Source: Syntrophorhabdaceae bacterium
GTDB lineage: Bacteria > Desulfobacterota > Syntrophorhabdia > Syntrophorhabdales > Syntrophorhabdaceae
Reading direction: 5' to 3'
NCBI GenBank assembly: GCA_026416315.1
Contig: JAOAFK010000185.1
Span: 1 to 12,813, forward strand
DNA: 12,813 nucleotides
The position numbers and the translations under genes were made by a program. The notes under the pieces were generated by a model, which was given only the letters and a program-made list of their open reading frames with translations, was not told where the DNA came from and did no database searches. The stretch's first letter is position 1, and each line of letters starts with the position of its first letter. Positions 6,961 through 12,813 of this stretch are shown piece after piece.

Positions 6961-7888
6961 AAAGATTTTAAACGGCAACGAGGCAAGTGCAGCAAAACTG
7001 ATTTCTTTGATAGAGGAAGGAAAAGATGAAGGCTATAAAGCCATTTCCCTTTTGCTTCCTTATACAGGTGGTGCACACAGAATCGGTATAACAGGTGCAC
7101 CAGGTTCAGGTAAAAGTACCCTTATTGATAAATTGGCCACAAATTTTTCTAAAAGAGGAAAAAAAATAGGCATAATTGCCATAGACCCAACAAGCACAAA
7201 AACAGATGGTGCCCTCCTTGGCGATAGGTTAAGGATGAGAGATGCAGAAAACATAGAAGGGATTTTTATAAGATCCATGGCCCACAGAGGTTATCCAGGA
7301 GGAATTGCAAAGGCCACTATTGGTACTATTTATATCCTTGAGGCATTGGGCAAGGATCTCTTATTAATAGAGAGTGTTGGCATAGGCCAGACAGAGATAA
7401 ATATATCAACTGTATGTGACACATTGATAACTGTATTTACTCCTGATTACGGCGATGAAATACAGCTCATGAAGGCAGGGATGATAGAATTAGGTGATAT
7501 CATTGCCATAAATAAATCCGATATGCCTGGTGCTTCAAATGCGCAACAAGACATAAAAGGTCATGTGAATACGAATAACAATACGACATGGGATATCCCT
7601 GTAATTTTGACACAAGCTCAGAAAGGCGATGGGATAGAAATGCTTATTGAAAAAGCTGAAAGCCATTTTAAGCATTTAAAAGAAAACAATTTACTCGAAA
7701 AATTAAGGTCTGAAAAATTAAAAAAGCTTATGCTTTCATTTCTCAAGGAAGAAATATGGGCTCATGCAATGAATAAATGGGCGAAGAAGAGTGAATTTTT
7801 AAACATCTTTGAAATGGTAGCAAAAAAGGAGATAGACTTTTATAAGGCAGTATCAGAGGCATCGAATCTAATTTTTCCTGATTGTTGA
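6947..7888 (+). CDS. MeaB/ArgK-type G3E GTPase, chaperone of a B12-dependent acyl-CoA mutase
   Basis: The 313-residue protein is a P-loop GTPase of the MeaB family, which gates adenosylcobalamin loading onto methylmalonyl-CoA-type mutases and protects them from inactivation. Motifs in order: Walker A GAPGSGKST (50-58), IAIDPTST (77-84), LGDRLRM (91-97), LLIESVGIGQTE (139-150) and guanine-binding NKSD (189-192). A helical C-terminal part follows, as in dimeric MeaB. It lies directly upstream of both mutase subunits, the usual partnership. Its ATG lies inside the regulator gene with a 14-base overlap, and no good Shine-Dalgarno is visible, so translation is probably coupled. The protein is soluble and cytoplasmic. 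The gene symbol meaB fits by family, although the mutase it serves could in principle differ from methylmalonyl-CoA mutase. Confidence 0.92.
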   Translation: MEIVEKILNGNEASAAKLISLIEEGKDEGYKAISLLLPYTGGAHRIGITGAPGSGKSTLIDKLATNFSKRGKKIGIIAIDPTSTKTDGALLGDRLRMRDAENIEGIFIRSMAHRGYPGGIAKATIGTIYILEALGKDLLLIESVGIGQTEINISTVCDTLITVFTPDYGDEIQLMKAGMIELGDIIAINKSDMPGASNAQQDIKGHVNTNNNTTWDIPVILTQAQKGDGIEMLIEKAESHFKHLKENNLLEKLRSEKLKKLMLSFLKEEIWAHAMNKWAKKSEFLNIFEMVAKKEIDFYKAVSEASNLIFPDC

Positions 7889-7910
7889 TAAAAAACAAAA
7901 CAGCTCTTTT

Positions 7911-7915
7911 GGAGG
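7911..7915 (+). promoter_or_regulatory. Ribosome binding site that decides the start of the mutase small subunit
   Basis: GGAGG at 7911-7915 lies 5 bases before the ATG at 7921. An upstream TTG at 7882 in the same frame would add 13 residues but has no such site and overlaps the meaB-like stop. The added residues also do not resemble the family start. The ATG is preferred. Confidence 0.8.
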
Positions 7916-7920
7916 ATTTT

Positions 7921-8328
7921 ATGTCAGAAGATAAAAAGAAGATAAAGATTTTGATAGCAAAACCAGGCCTTGATGGCCATGACAGGGGCGCAAAAGTAGT
8001 TGCCCAGGCATTAAAAGATGCGGGCATGGAAGTCATATATTCGGGACTTCATAAAACCATAGACCAGATAATAAACATTGCAATCCAGGAAGATGTTGAT
8101 TTTATAGGGCTTTCCATTATGACTGGTGCCCATATACCCATTACAGAGAAATTGATGAAGAGACTTAAAGAAAAAGGTATTGAAGATAAAAAGGTCTTTG
8201 TAGGTGGTGTAATTCCTCAAAAAGATATACCTAAACTTAAAGAACTCGGTGTTGCAGGTGTTTTCCCTGGTGGCACACCGCTTCGTGAAACCATTGAGTT
8301 TATAAAAAACACAGCAAAAACTGCTTAG
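7921..8328 (+). CDS. B12-binding (small) subunit of a methylmalonyl-CoA mutase-type enzyme
   Basis: The 135-residue protein is a free-standing cobalamin-binding Rossmann-like domain, equal to the C-terminal domain of one-chain methylmalonyl-CoA mutases. It begins at the usual point (KIKILIAKPGLDGHDRG). The base-off/His-on motif DxHxxG is present as Asp18-Gly-His20-Asp-Arg-Gly23, with His20 as the lower cobalt ligand. The nucleotide-tail pocket shows SIM (65-67), VGGVIP (94-99) and PGGTP (116-120). It pairs with the catalytic subunit that starts 13 bases downstream. Two-chain mutases of this design occur in archaea, many anaerobic bacteria and the isobutyryl- and hydroxyisobutyryl-CoA mutases, so this subunit alone does not fix the substrate. 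Confidence 0.92.
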   Translation: MSEDKKKIKILIAKPGLDGHDRGAKVVAQALKDAGMEVIYSGLHKTIDQIINIAIQEDVDFIGLSIMTGAHIPITEKLMKRLKEKGIEDKKVFVGGVIPQKDIPKLKELGVAGVFPGGTPLRETIEFIKNTAKTA

Positions 8329-8341
8329 AAGAGGAGGGGTT

Positions 8342-9970
8342 ATGGCAGTAGCACGTTATATTAAAGACGAAAAAGACCAAATACTGGATGTTATATATGA
8401 ATCGGGCATCCATGTTAAGCCTTGCTATACACCTAAAGACCTTGAGGAGATCGGTTTTGATTATGAAAAGGATTTAGCGGATCCAGGCCAATACCCTTTT
8501 ACAAGAGGCATACATCCCCTGGGATACCGCTCACGGGCTTGGACGACAAGACAGTACACGGGTTTTGGAACCCCTGAAGAGACAAATGAGAGGTTTAAAC
8601 TCATGATCTCCCATGGTCAGACAGGATTAAATGTTGCCTTCGACCTTCCAACGCAGATGGGATATGATTCAGACCATGAGATGGCAGAGGGTGAGGTAGG
8701 CAGGGTCGGTATGGCCGTAGATACCTTAAGGGATTTTGAAATTGCCTTTAAAGACATAAGACTCGATAAAATTGGCACAGGCCTAACTATAAATGCAGTG
8801 GCATCCATCATGCTTGCCATGTATCAGGCTGTAGCAGAAAAATATGGTTACGACCCAAAGGTGATATCTGCTACACCTCAAAACGATATATTGAAAGAGA
8901 TGATAGGCAGGGGCGCCTGGATCTTTCCCGTGGAACCAGCAGTAAAATTAATAGGTGATACCATTGAATATTCCATGAAGGTCATGCCAAAAACAAACCC
9001 TGTTAGTGTCTGCGGCTATCACATAAGAGAATCAGGGGCAACACCTGCTCAAGAAATCGCTTATGCCATACTTATTGCCAATGCATATATAGATAATGTC
9101 CTTGCAAGGGGATACGATATAGACGATTTCGTAGGAAGGTTCTCTTTCAATCTCAATGTGTTCGGTAACATGTGGGAGCAGATTGCAAAGTTTAGGGCAG
9201 CAAGAAAGATCTGGGCAAGAAATCTAAAGGAAAGATACGGTGTAAAAAAACCACAGAATATGTTTTTAAGGGGCCTATTTGGTGGAGGCGGCTATGGCTT
9301 AACAAAGGCTCAGCCTGAAAACAACATCATGAGGGGTGCATATTATGCCCTTGTAGCAGCATTATCCGGTGCCCAGACAACAGCACTTTGTAGCTACGAT
9401 GAGGCCTACACAATACCCACACCCCGTTCGGCTCTGATTTCATTAAGGACACTTCAACTGCTTATGGATGAAGTAGGCTTAAGGGATACCGTTGACCCCC
9501 TTGCAGGCAGTTATTTCATAGAGACAATTACAAAACAGATGGAGGAGAAGATAGAGGAAGAGATGTTCAAAATAGAAAACTATGGGGGCATCATAAAGGC
9601 AGTTTCAGATGGTTATATTCAGAGGATGGTGGCAAGACAGGCATACGAAATCGAAAAGGGTATTGAATCAGGAGAACTTCTAAAAGTAGGTGTGAATATC
9701 TATAAAGAAGGTGAGTCCATGGAGGTAGAACTCCACGAATACAACTATGAATCAGCTGAAAAACAGATAGAGAGGTTAAAACAGGTAAAAAGAGAAAGGT
9801 CTCAAAGGGATGTGGCAAAGGCACTACGGGAACTTGAAATTGCTACAAAAGAAGGAAAAAATGTGATGCCCTATCTTGTTGAGTGCTGTAAGGTCTATGC
9901 CACCCTCGGTGAGATGACAGATGTGTTCAGACAGATCTTCGGTGAATTCAAAGAGCCGAGCCTGTTTTAA
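8342..9970 (+). CDS. Catalytic (large) subunit of B12-dependent acyl-CoA mutase, probably methylmalonyl-CoA mutase
   Basis: The 542-residue protein is the TIM-barrel half of an adenosylcobalamin-dependent mutase and ends where one-chain enzymes continue into the B12 domain. YPFTRGIHP (51-59) and AWTTRQYTGFGT (66-77) form the entry region, followed by AFDLPTQMGYDSDH (99-112), TPQNDILKE (178-186) and CGYHIRESG (224-232). Aligned from memory with the Propionibacterium enzyme at a constant offset of 17, Tyr72 equals Tyr89, Gln180 equals Gln197, Arg190 equals Arg207, and Tyr226/His227 equal Tyr243/His244. Tyr89 and Arg207 recognise the carboxylate of methylmalonyl-CoA. They are replaced by Phe/Gln in isobutyryl-CoA mutase, and the Tyr by Ile in the 2-hydroxyisobutyryl enzyme. 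Conversion of (R)-methylmalonyl-CoA to and from succinyl-CoA is therefore most likely. Asn97 stands where the reference has Ser114. AGGAGG lies 4 bases before the ATG. Confidence 0.88.
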   Translation: MAVARYIKDEKDQILDVIYESGIHVKPCYTPKDLEEIGFDYEKDLADPGQYPFTRGIHPLGYRSRAWTTRQYTGFGTPEETNERFKLMISHGQTGLNVAFDLPTQMGYDSDHEMAEGEVGRVGMAVDTLRDFEIAFKDIRLDKIGTGLTINAVASIMLAMYQAVAEKYGYDPKVISATPQNDILKEMIGRGAWIFPVEPAVKLIGDTIEYSMKVMPKTNPVSVCGYHIRESGATPAQEIAYAILIANAYIDNVLARGYDIDDFVGRFSFNLNVFGNMWEQIAKFRAARKIWARNLKERYGVKKPQNMFLRGLFGGGGYGLTKAQPENNIMRGAYYALVAALSGAQTTALCSYDEAYTIPTPRSALISLRTLQLLMDEVGLRDTVDPLAGSYFIETITKQMEEKIEEEMFKIENYGGIIKAVSDGYIQRMVARQAYEIEKGIESGELLKVGVNIYKEGESMEVELHEYNYESAEKQIERLKQVKRERSQRDVAKALRELEIATKEGKNVMPYLVECCKVYATLGEMTDVFRQIFGEFKEPSLF

Positions 9971-9995
9971 AAATTGAAAAATATTCGGAGGTTAT

Positions 9996-12089
9996 ATGGA
10001 TGAGAAGTATTTTCGACTTGGCTGTGATATAGGAGGTACTTTTACGGATTTTGTATTGATAAACGATAAAACTGGTGAGATAAAGACAGGTAAGTGCCTT
10101 ACAACGCCTAAAGACCCTTCTGATGCAGTAGAGGAAGGCATAAGGGCCCTGGAGAAATCAACACCTAATTTTGTGGAAAAACTCGATGAAATCATCCACG
10201 GCACCACCCTTGTAATAAATTCCATTATCGAAAGAAAAGGGGCAAAAACAGGACTCATTACCACAAAAGGCTTTAGAGACGTCCTTGAGATAGGAAGGGA
10301 GATTAGATATGCACCCTACGACATATTTGCAGAATTCCCGAAACCTCTTGTTCCAAGAAGATTTCGTCTTGAGGTAGATGAGAGGATAAGAAGTGACGGA
10401 ACAGTAATAAAGCCCCTTGACAGAGAAGAGGCGAGAAGCGTTGTAAAGAAATTGATTGACATGGGTGTGGAATCCATTGCAGTATGCCTTATAAATTCCT
10501 TTGAAAACCCCGTCCATGAAAAGATCATCGAAGAGATTATAAAGGAAGAGGCACCCTGGATATCCACTTCCATTTCTTATAAAGTATTACCCCAGATCAA
10601 AGAATATGAGAGGACGAGCACAACAGTAACAAATGCATATGTAAAGCCATTAACAGGTCGCTATCTTTCAAAGCTTTCTGATAGACTTTCCTCCATTGGG
10701 TTTAAAGGAAAACTCTTTATCATGTTAAGCAGTGGTGGTATCACCTCTGTTGAAACCGCAGCAGAATTTCCTGTGCGTATTATTGAATCAGGTCCTACCG
10801 CAGCAGTTATTGCAGGTCAATATTATGGTAAACACTTTAATATTTCTGAAATGTTCTGCTTTGACATGGGTGGGACAACAGCAAAATCCTGTCTTATTCA
10901 GAAAGGTGTGGCAGGTGTTGTCCCCACATTTGAAGTGGGTCGTGTGCAGAGATTCATGAAGGGTAGCGGACTTACAATCCAAGTCCCTGTAGTTGACTTA
11001 ATGGAAATAGGGGCAGGGGGGGGCAGCATTGCAAAGGTAAGTAAGTTTGGCACCCTTCAGGTAGGGCCTGAAAGCTCAGGGGCTGACCCCGGACCTATAT
11101 GTTATGGAAGGGGTGGAACTGAGCCATGCGTAACGGATGCGGATCTTCTTTTGGGTTACCTTGATGAGAACTATTTTTTAGGTGGTGAAATGAAGCTCGA
11201 TAAAGAAAGGGCAATGCGTGGTGTGGAGGAAAAAATCGCCAAGCCCCTTGGCGTTTCATTTATTCAGGCCATATGGGGTATTCATGATTTGATAAACGAA
11301 ACTATGGCAGCTGCAGCAAAGACGCACATTGCAGAAAAGGGTGGTAATCCAAAAATAGTTACAATAGCTGCATTTGGAGGGGCAGGTCCTGTTCATACAT
11401 ATGGTCTTGCAAAAAAACTCGAGGCACCTCGCATAATTGTTCCTCCCAATGCAGGTGTTGGCTCAGCCATGGGATTCTTCACTGCACCTCGTGCATTCGA
11501 CCTTGTTAGAAGCCATAAAGTCAGCCTGAATCAGGTAGATTTTGCTGAAATAGAAAAACTCTTCAAAGACATGGAAAATGAGGCCCTTAAAATACTAAAA
11601 AAGGAATCAGATATTGAAATAAAGTTCGAACGTTCCCTTGATATGAGGTTTGTCGGTCAGGGTTCAGAGGTAAATATACCGGCACCTCAAGGAGATTTTA
11701 CAACTTTCTCAAAAGACCTCATACGAAAACTATTCGATGATGTATACGAAAAGCTATATGGAAGGACATATCCTGATTCAGAGGTTGAATTTATAAACTT
11801 CAAGGTAAGGGCATCGCTACCTGAAAGACTCCTAAAACTTCCAAAGATTGAAAAAAAGAAGGGCCAGACATTAGAAGATGCTATAAAAGGAAAAAGGCCT
11901 GCCTATTCTCCTGTTGCAAAGGATTTTATACCCTATACTGTCTATGATAGATATAAACTCTTTCCTGATGCGCGCTTCAGAGGGCCTGCAATAGTAGAGG
12001 AGAGGGAATCTACCCTTGTTGTTGGAGAAGATGCCCATGTAAGGGTAGATGAATTCGGTTTTATCTGGATCGAGATCAAGGAGGTGTGA
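9996..12089 (+). CDS. HyuA-type ATPase subunit (hydantoinase A / 5-oxoprolinase / acetone carboxylase beta-like)
   Basis: The 697-residue protein has the length and order of HyuA-type subunits, which use ATP to phosphorylate a carbonyl oxygen of a lactam, hydantoin or ketone. The actin-like ATPase fold shows phosphate-1 DIGGTFTDFV (11-20), HGTT (68-71), GLITTKGFRDVLEIGR (86-101), ESGP (264-267), phosphate-2 FDMGGTTAK (289-297), IGAGGGS (338-344), GPESSGADPGPICYGRGG (357-374), TDADLLLG (380-387) and AFGGAGPVH (459-467). The C-terminal domain follows. GGAGG lies 4 bases before the ATG, and the HyuB-type partner follows after 2 bases. The substrate cannot be read off. 5-oxoproline, N-methylhydantoin, other lactams, or carboxylation of a ketone are all possible. 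The GGG GCA GGG GGG GGC coding run contains eight consecutive G, odd for this AT-rich DNA. Confidence 0.9.
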   Translation: MDEKYFRLGCDIGGTFTDFVLINDKTGEIKTGKCLTTPKDPSDAVEEGIRALEKSTPNFVEKLDEIIHGTTLVINSIIERKGAKTGLITTKGFRDVLEIGREIRYAPYDIFAEFPKPLVPRRFRLEVDERIRSDGTVIKPLDREEARSVVKKLIDMGVESIAVCLINSFENPVHEKIIEEIIKEEAPWISTSISYKVLPQIKEYERTSTTVTNAYVKPLTGRYLSKLSDRLSSIGFKGKLFIMLSSGGITSVETAAEFPVRIIESGPTAAVIAGQYYGKHFNISEMFCFDMGGTTAKSCLIQKGVAGVVPTFEVGRVQRFMKGSGLTIQVPVVDLMEIGAGGGSIAKVSKFGTLQVGPESSGADPGPICYGRGGTEPCVTDADLLLGYLDENYFLGGEMKLDKERAMRGVEEKIAKPLGVSFIQAIWGIHDLINETMAAAAKTHIAEKGGNPKIVTIAAFGGAGPVHTYGLAKKLEAPRIIVPPNAGVGSAMGFFTAPRAFDLVRSHKVSLNQVDFAEIEKLFKDMENEALKILKKESDIEIKFERSLDMRFVGQGSEVNIPAPQGDFTTFSKDLIRKLFDDVYEKLYGRTYPDSEVEFINFKVRASLPERLLKLPKIEKKKGQTLEDAIKGKRPAYSPVAKDFIPYTVYDRYKLFPDARFRGPAIVEERESTLVVGEDAHVRVDEFGFIWIEIKEV
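11016..11023 (+). repeat. Run of eight G inside the HyuA-type gene
   Basis: GGGG (11010-11013), CA, then eight G encode the conserved IGAGGGS loop. Long G runs are slippage-prone and stand out in AT-rich DNA. The reading frame is intact here. Confidence 0.8.
12079..12084 (+). promoter_or_regulatory. Ribosome binding site of the HyuB-type gene
   Basis: AAGGAGG ends at 12084, 7 bases before the ATG at 12092, and lies within the last codons of the HyuA-type gene. The next gene starts 2 bases after the HyuA-type stop, so the two subunits are tightly coupled. Confidence 0.75.
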
Positions 12090-12091
12090 TC

Positions 12092-12813
12092 ATGGCAACT
12101 GTTTTTGACCCCATAACATTAGAGATCTTATGGCGCAGGCTCATTTCCATTGTAGATGAATCAGATTCAAGTGTGGCAAGGACAGCATTTTCAAGTCTAC
12201 TGAGAGATGCCCATGATTATACATGCATGTTTACTGACAGGTTCGGTAGAGAACTCGCTCAAGGGACATTTGCCACCCCTGGACAATCAGGTGCCATGGC
12301 CTTAGGTATAAAAAATCTCGTAAACAAATTCCCACCAGATTATTATAATCCCGGTGATGTATTCATTACAAATGATCCATGGGCCCTTGCTGGACATCTA
12401 AATGATGTGTGCGTTATGAGCCCCATATTCTATAAAGACAAGCTCGTTGCATTTACTGCATGCGTATTCCATCATTCTGATATAGGGGGTAGGGTTGCTT
12501 CAGACAATCATGATGTCTTTGAAGAAGGCCTTTTCATACCTTTAGTTAAACTCTATGATAAAGGTGTGCTAAATCAATCTGTCCTTGATATGATTAGGTG
12601 GAATGTAAGGACACCTGAAGAGGTAATCGGTGATATAAGATCACAGATTGCTGCAAACTATGTATGCTCTGAAAAGATATGTCAGATGCTAAAGGAAAAT
12701 GACCTTGAAAATTTAGATGACCTTGCAGACCAGATCATAGGTCTTACTGAAAAGAGCATGAGGGAGGAGATAGAAAAGATTCCACCTGGAGTATACCATG
12801 CAAGGGGTATAAT
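12092..12813 (+). CDS. HyuB-type subunit (hydantoinase B / oxoprolinase / acetone carboxylase alpha-like), truncated by the window edge
   Basis: The frame is open from ATG at 12092 to the end, giving the first 240 residues of a protein whose family members have roughly 500 to 750. It begins MATVFDPITLEILWRRL, the standard HyuB start (DPITLEIxxxxL). Other family motifs are LLRDAHDYTCMFTDRFG (36-52), TPGQSGAM (62-69), PGDVFITNDPW (87-97), GHLNDVCVMSPIF (101-113) and FHHSDIGG (126-133). His127 and Asp130 lie in the HxxD pattern that binds metal in acetone carboxylase, as I recall it. EEGLFIPLVKLYDKG (144-158) continues the match. It forms a complex with the preceding HyuA-type protein: HyuA makes the phosphorylated intermediate and HyuB completes hydrolysis or carboxylation. 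Which reaction cannot be decided here. A small AcxC-like third subunit downstream would favour carboxylation. Confidence 0.9.
   Translation, partial: MATVFDPITLEILWRRLISIVDESDSSVARTAFSSLLRDAHDYTCMFTDRFGRELAQGTFATPGQSGAMALGIKNLVNKFPPDYYNPGDVFITNDPWALAGHLNDVCVMSPIFYKDKLVAFTACVFHHSDIGGRVASDNHDVFEEGLFIPLVKLYDKGVLNQSVLDMIRWNVRTPEEVIGDIRSQIAANYVCSEKICQMLKENDLENLDDLADQIIGLTEKSMREEIEKIPPGVYHARGI

Larger units (their letters stand above)
5043..12813 (+). other. Predicted single operon: CoA-transferase, regulator, MeaB, split mutase, HyuA, HyuB
   Basis: Seven genes run in one direction with gaps of 25, -14, 32, 13, 25 and 2 bases. No hairpin terminator or second strong promoter was seen between them. 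A single promoter at 4973-5001 could therefore drive all. The order joins CoA transfer, B12-dependent carbon-skeleton rearrangement and an ATP-dependent HyuAB step under one carboxylate-sensing regulator. The right end of the operon is outside the window. Confidence 0.65.

Noticed and set aside
7882..7920. TTG start giving a longer mutase small subunit
   Set aside because: It overlaps the MeaB stop, lacks a Shine-Dalgarno, and adds residues unlike the family. The ATG at 7921 has GGAGG at proper spacing.
8342..9970. Naming the mutase as isobutyryl-CoA or 2-hydroxyisobutyryl-CoA mutase
   Set aside because: The Phe/Ile and Gln expected at the two specificity positions are Tyr72 and Arg190 here, as in methylmalonyl-CoA mutase.
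9996..12813. Calling the HyuA/HyuB pair acetone carboxylase outright
   Set aside because: The third small subunit is not visible, HyuB is cut off, and the same motifs occur in oxoprolinases and hydantoinases.
1..12813. tRNA, rRNA, CRISPR array, insertion sequence or phage genes
   Set aside because: Looked for on both strands. No cloverleaf-like sequence, regular repeat-spacer pattern, transposase or phage motifs were seen by eye.

Overview
The window is AT-rich bacterial chromosome with dense, short-spaced genes, clear GGAGG-type ribosome binding sites and a Lys/Ile/Glu-rich proteome that favours AGA/AGG and ATA codons. A split B12-dependent mutase, its MeaB chaperone, a family III CoA-transferase and hydantoinase/acetone-carboxylase-type subunits together suggest an anaerobic, organic-acid-using bacterium. 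My guess is Desulfobacterota or a related lineage, but no marker gene is present and this rests on gene content alone.

Layout. Positions 1-180 hold the end of a plus-strand gene of unclear function, perhaps nuclease-like. Positions 247-4783, on the minus strand, form a tight three-gene carbohydrate operon read right to left: a long protein with an N-terminal GT4-type glycosyltransferase and a C-terminal part that looks like an alpha/alpha barrel, a second GT4-type glycosyltransferase, and a GH130-family beta-mannoside phosphorylase/hydrolase. Positions 4784-5042 are a divergent control region with one good sigma70-type promoter per strand. Two GTATAC-centred palindromes flank the rightward promoter.

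Positions 5043-12813, on the plus strand, look like one transcription unit that runs off the window: family III CoA-transferase, GntR/FCD regulator, MeaB-type GTPase, mutase B12-binding subunit, mutase catalytic subunit, HyuA-type ATPase subunit and HyuB-type subunit (truncated by the window edge).

How the genes may work together. The mutase keeps the Tyr and Arg that mark methylmalonyl-CoA mutase rather than isobutyryl- or 2-hydroxyisobutyryl-CoA mutase, so it probably interconverts methylmalonyl-CoA and succinyl-CoA with MeaB protecting the cofactor. Succinyl-CoA is a common CoA donor for family III CoA-transferases, so the first gene may activate a carboxylic acid at its expense. The HyuA/HyuB pair belongs to a family of ATP-dependent lactam/hydantoin hydrolases and ketone carboxylases and would act on a precursor or product I cannot identify. 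The embedded FCD regulator probably senses a carboxylate and binds the palindromes at the first promoter. The combination of these seven genes in one operon is the most interesting part of the window. The leftward glycan operon appears unrelated.
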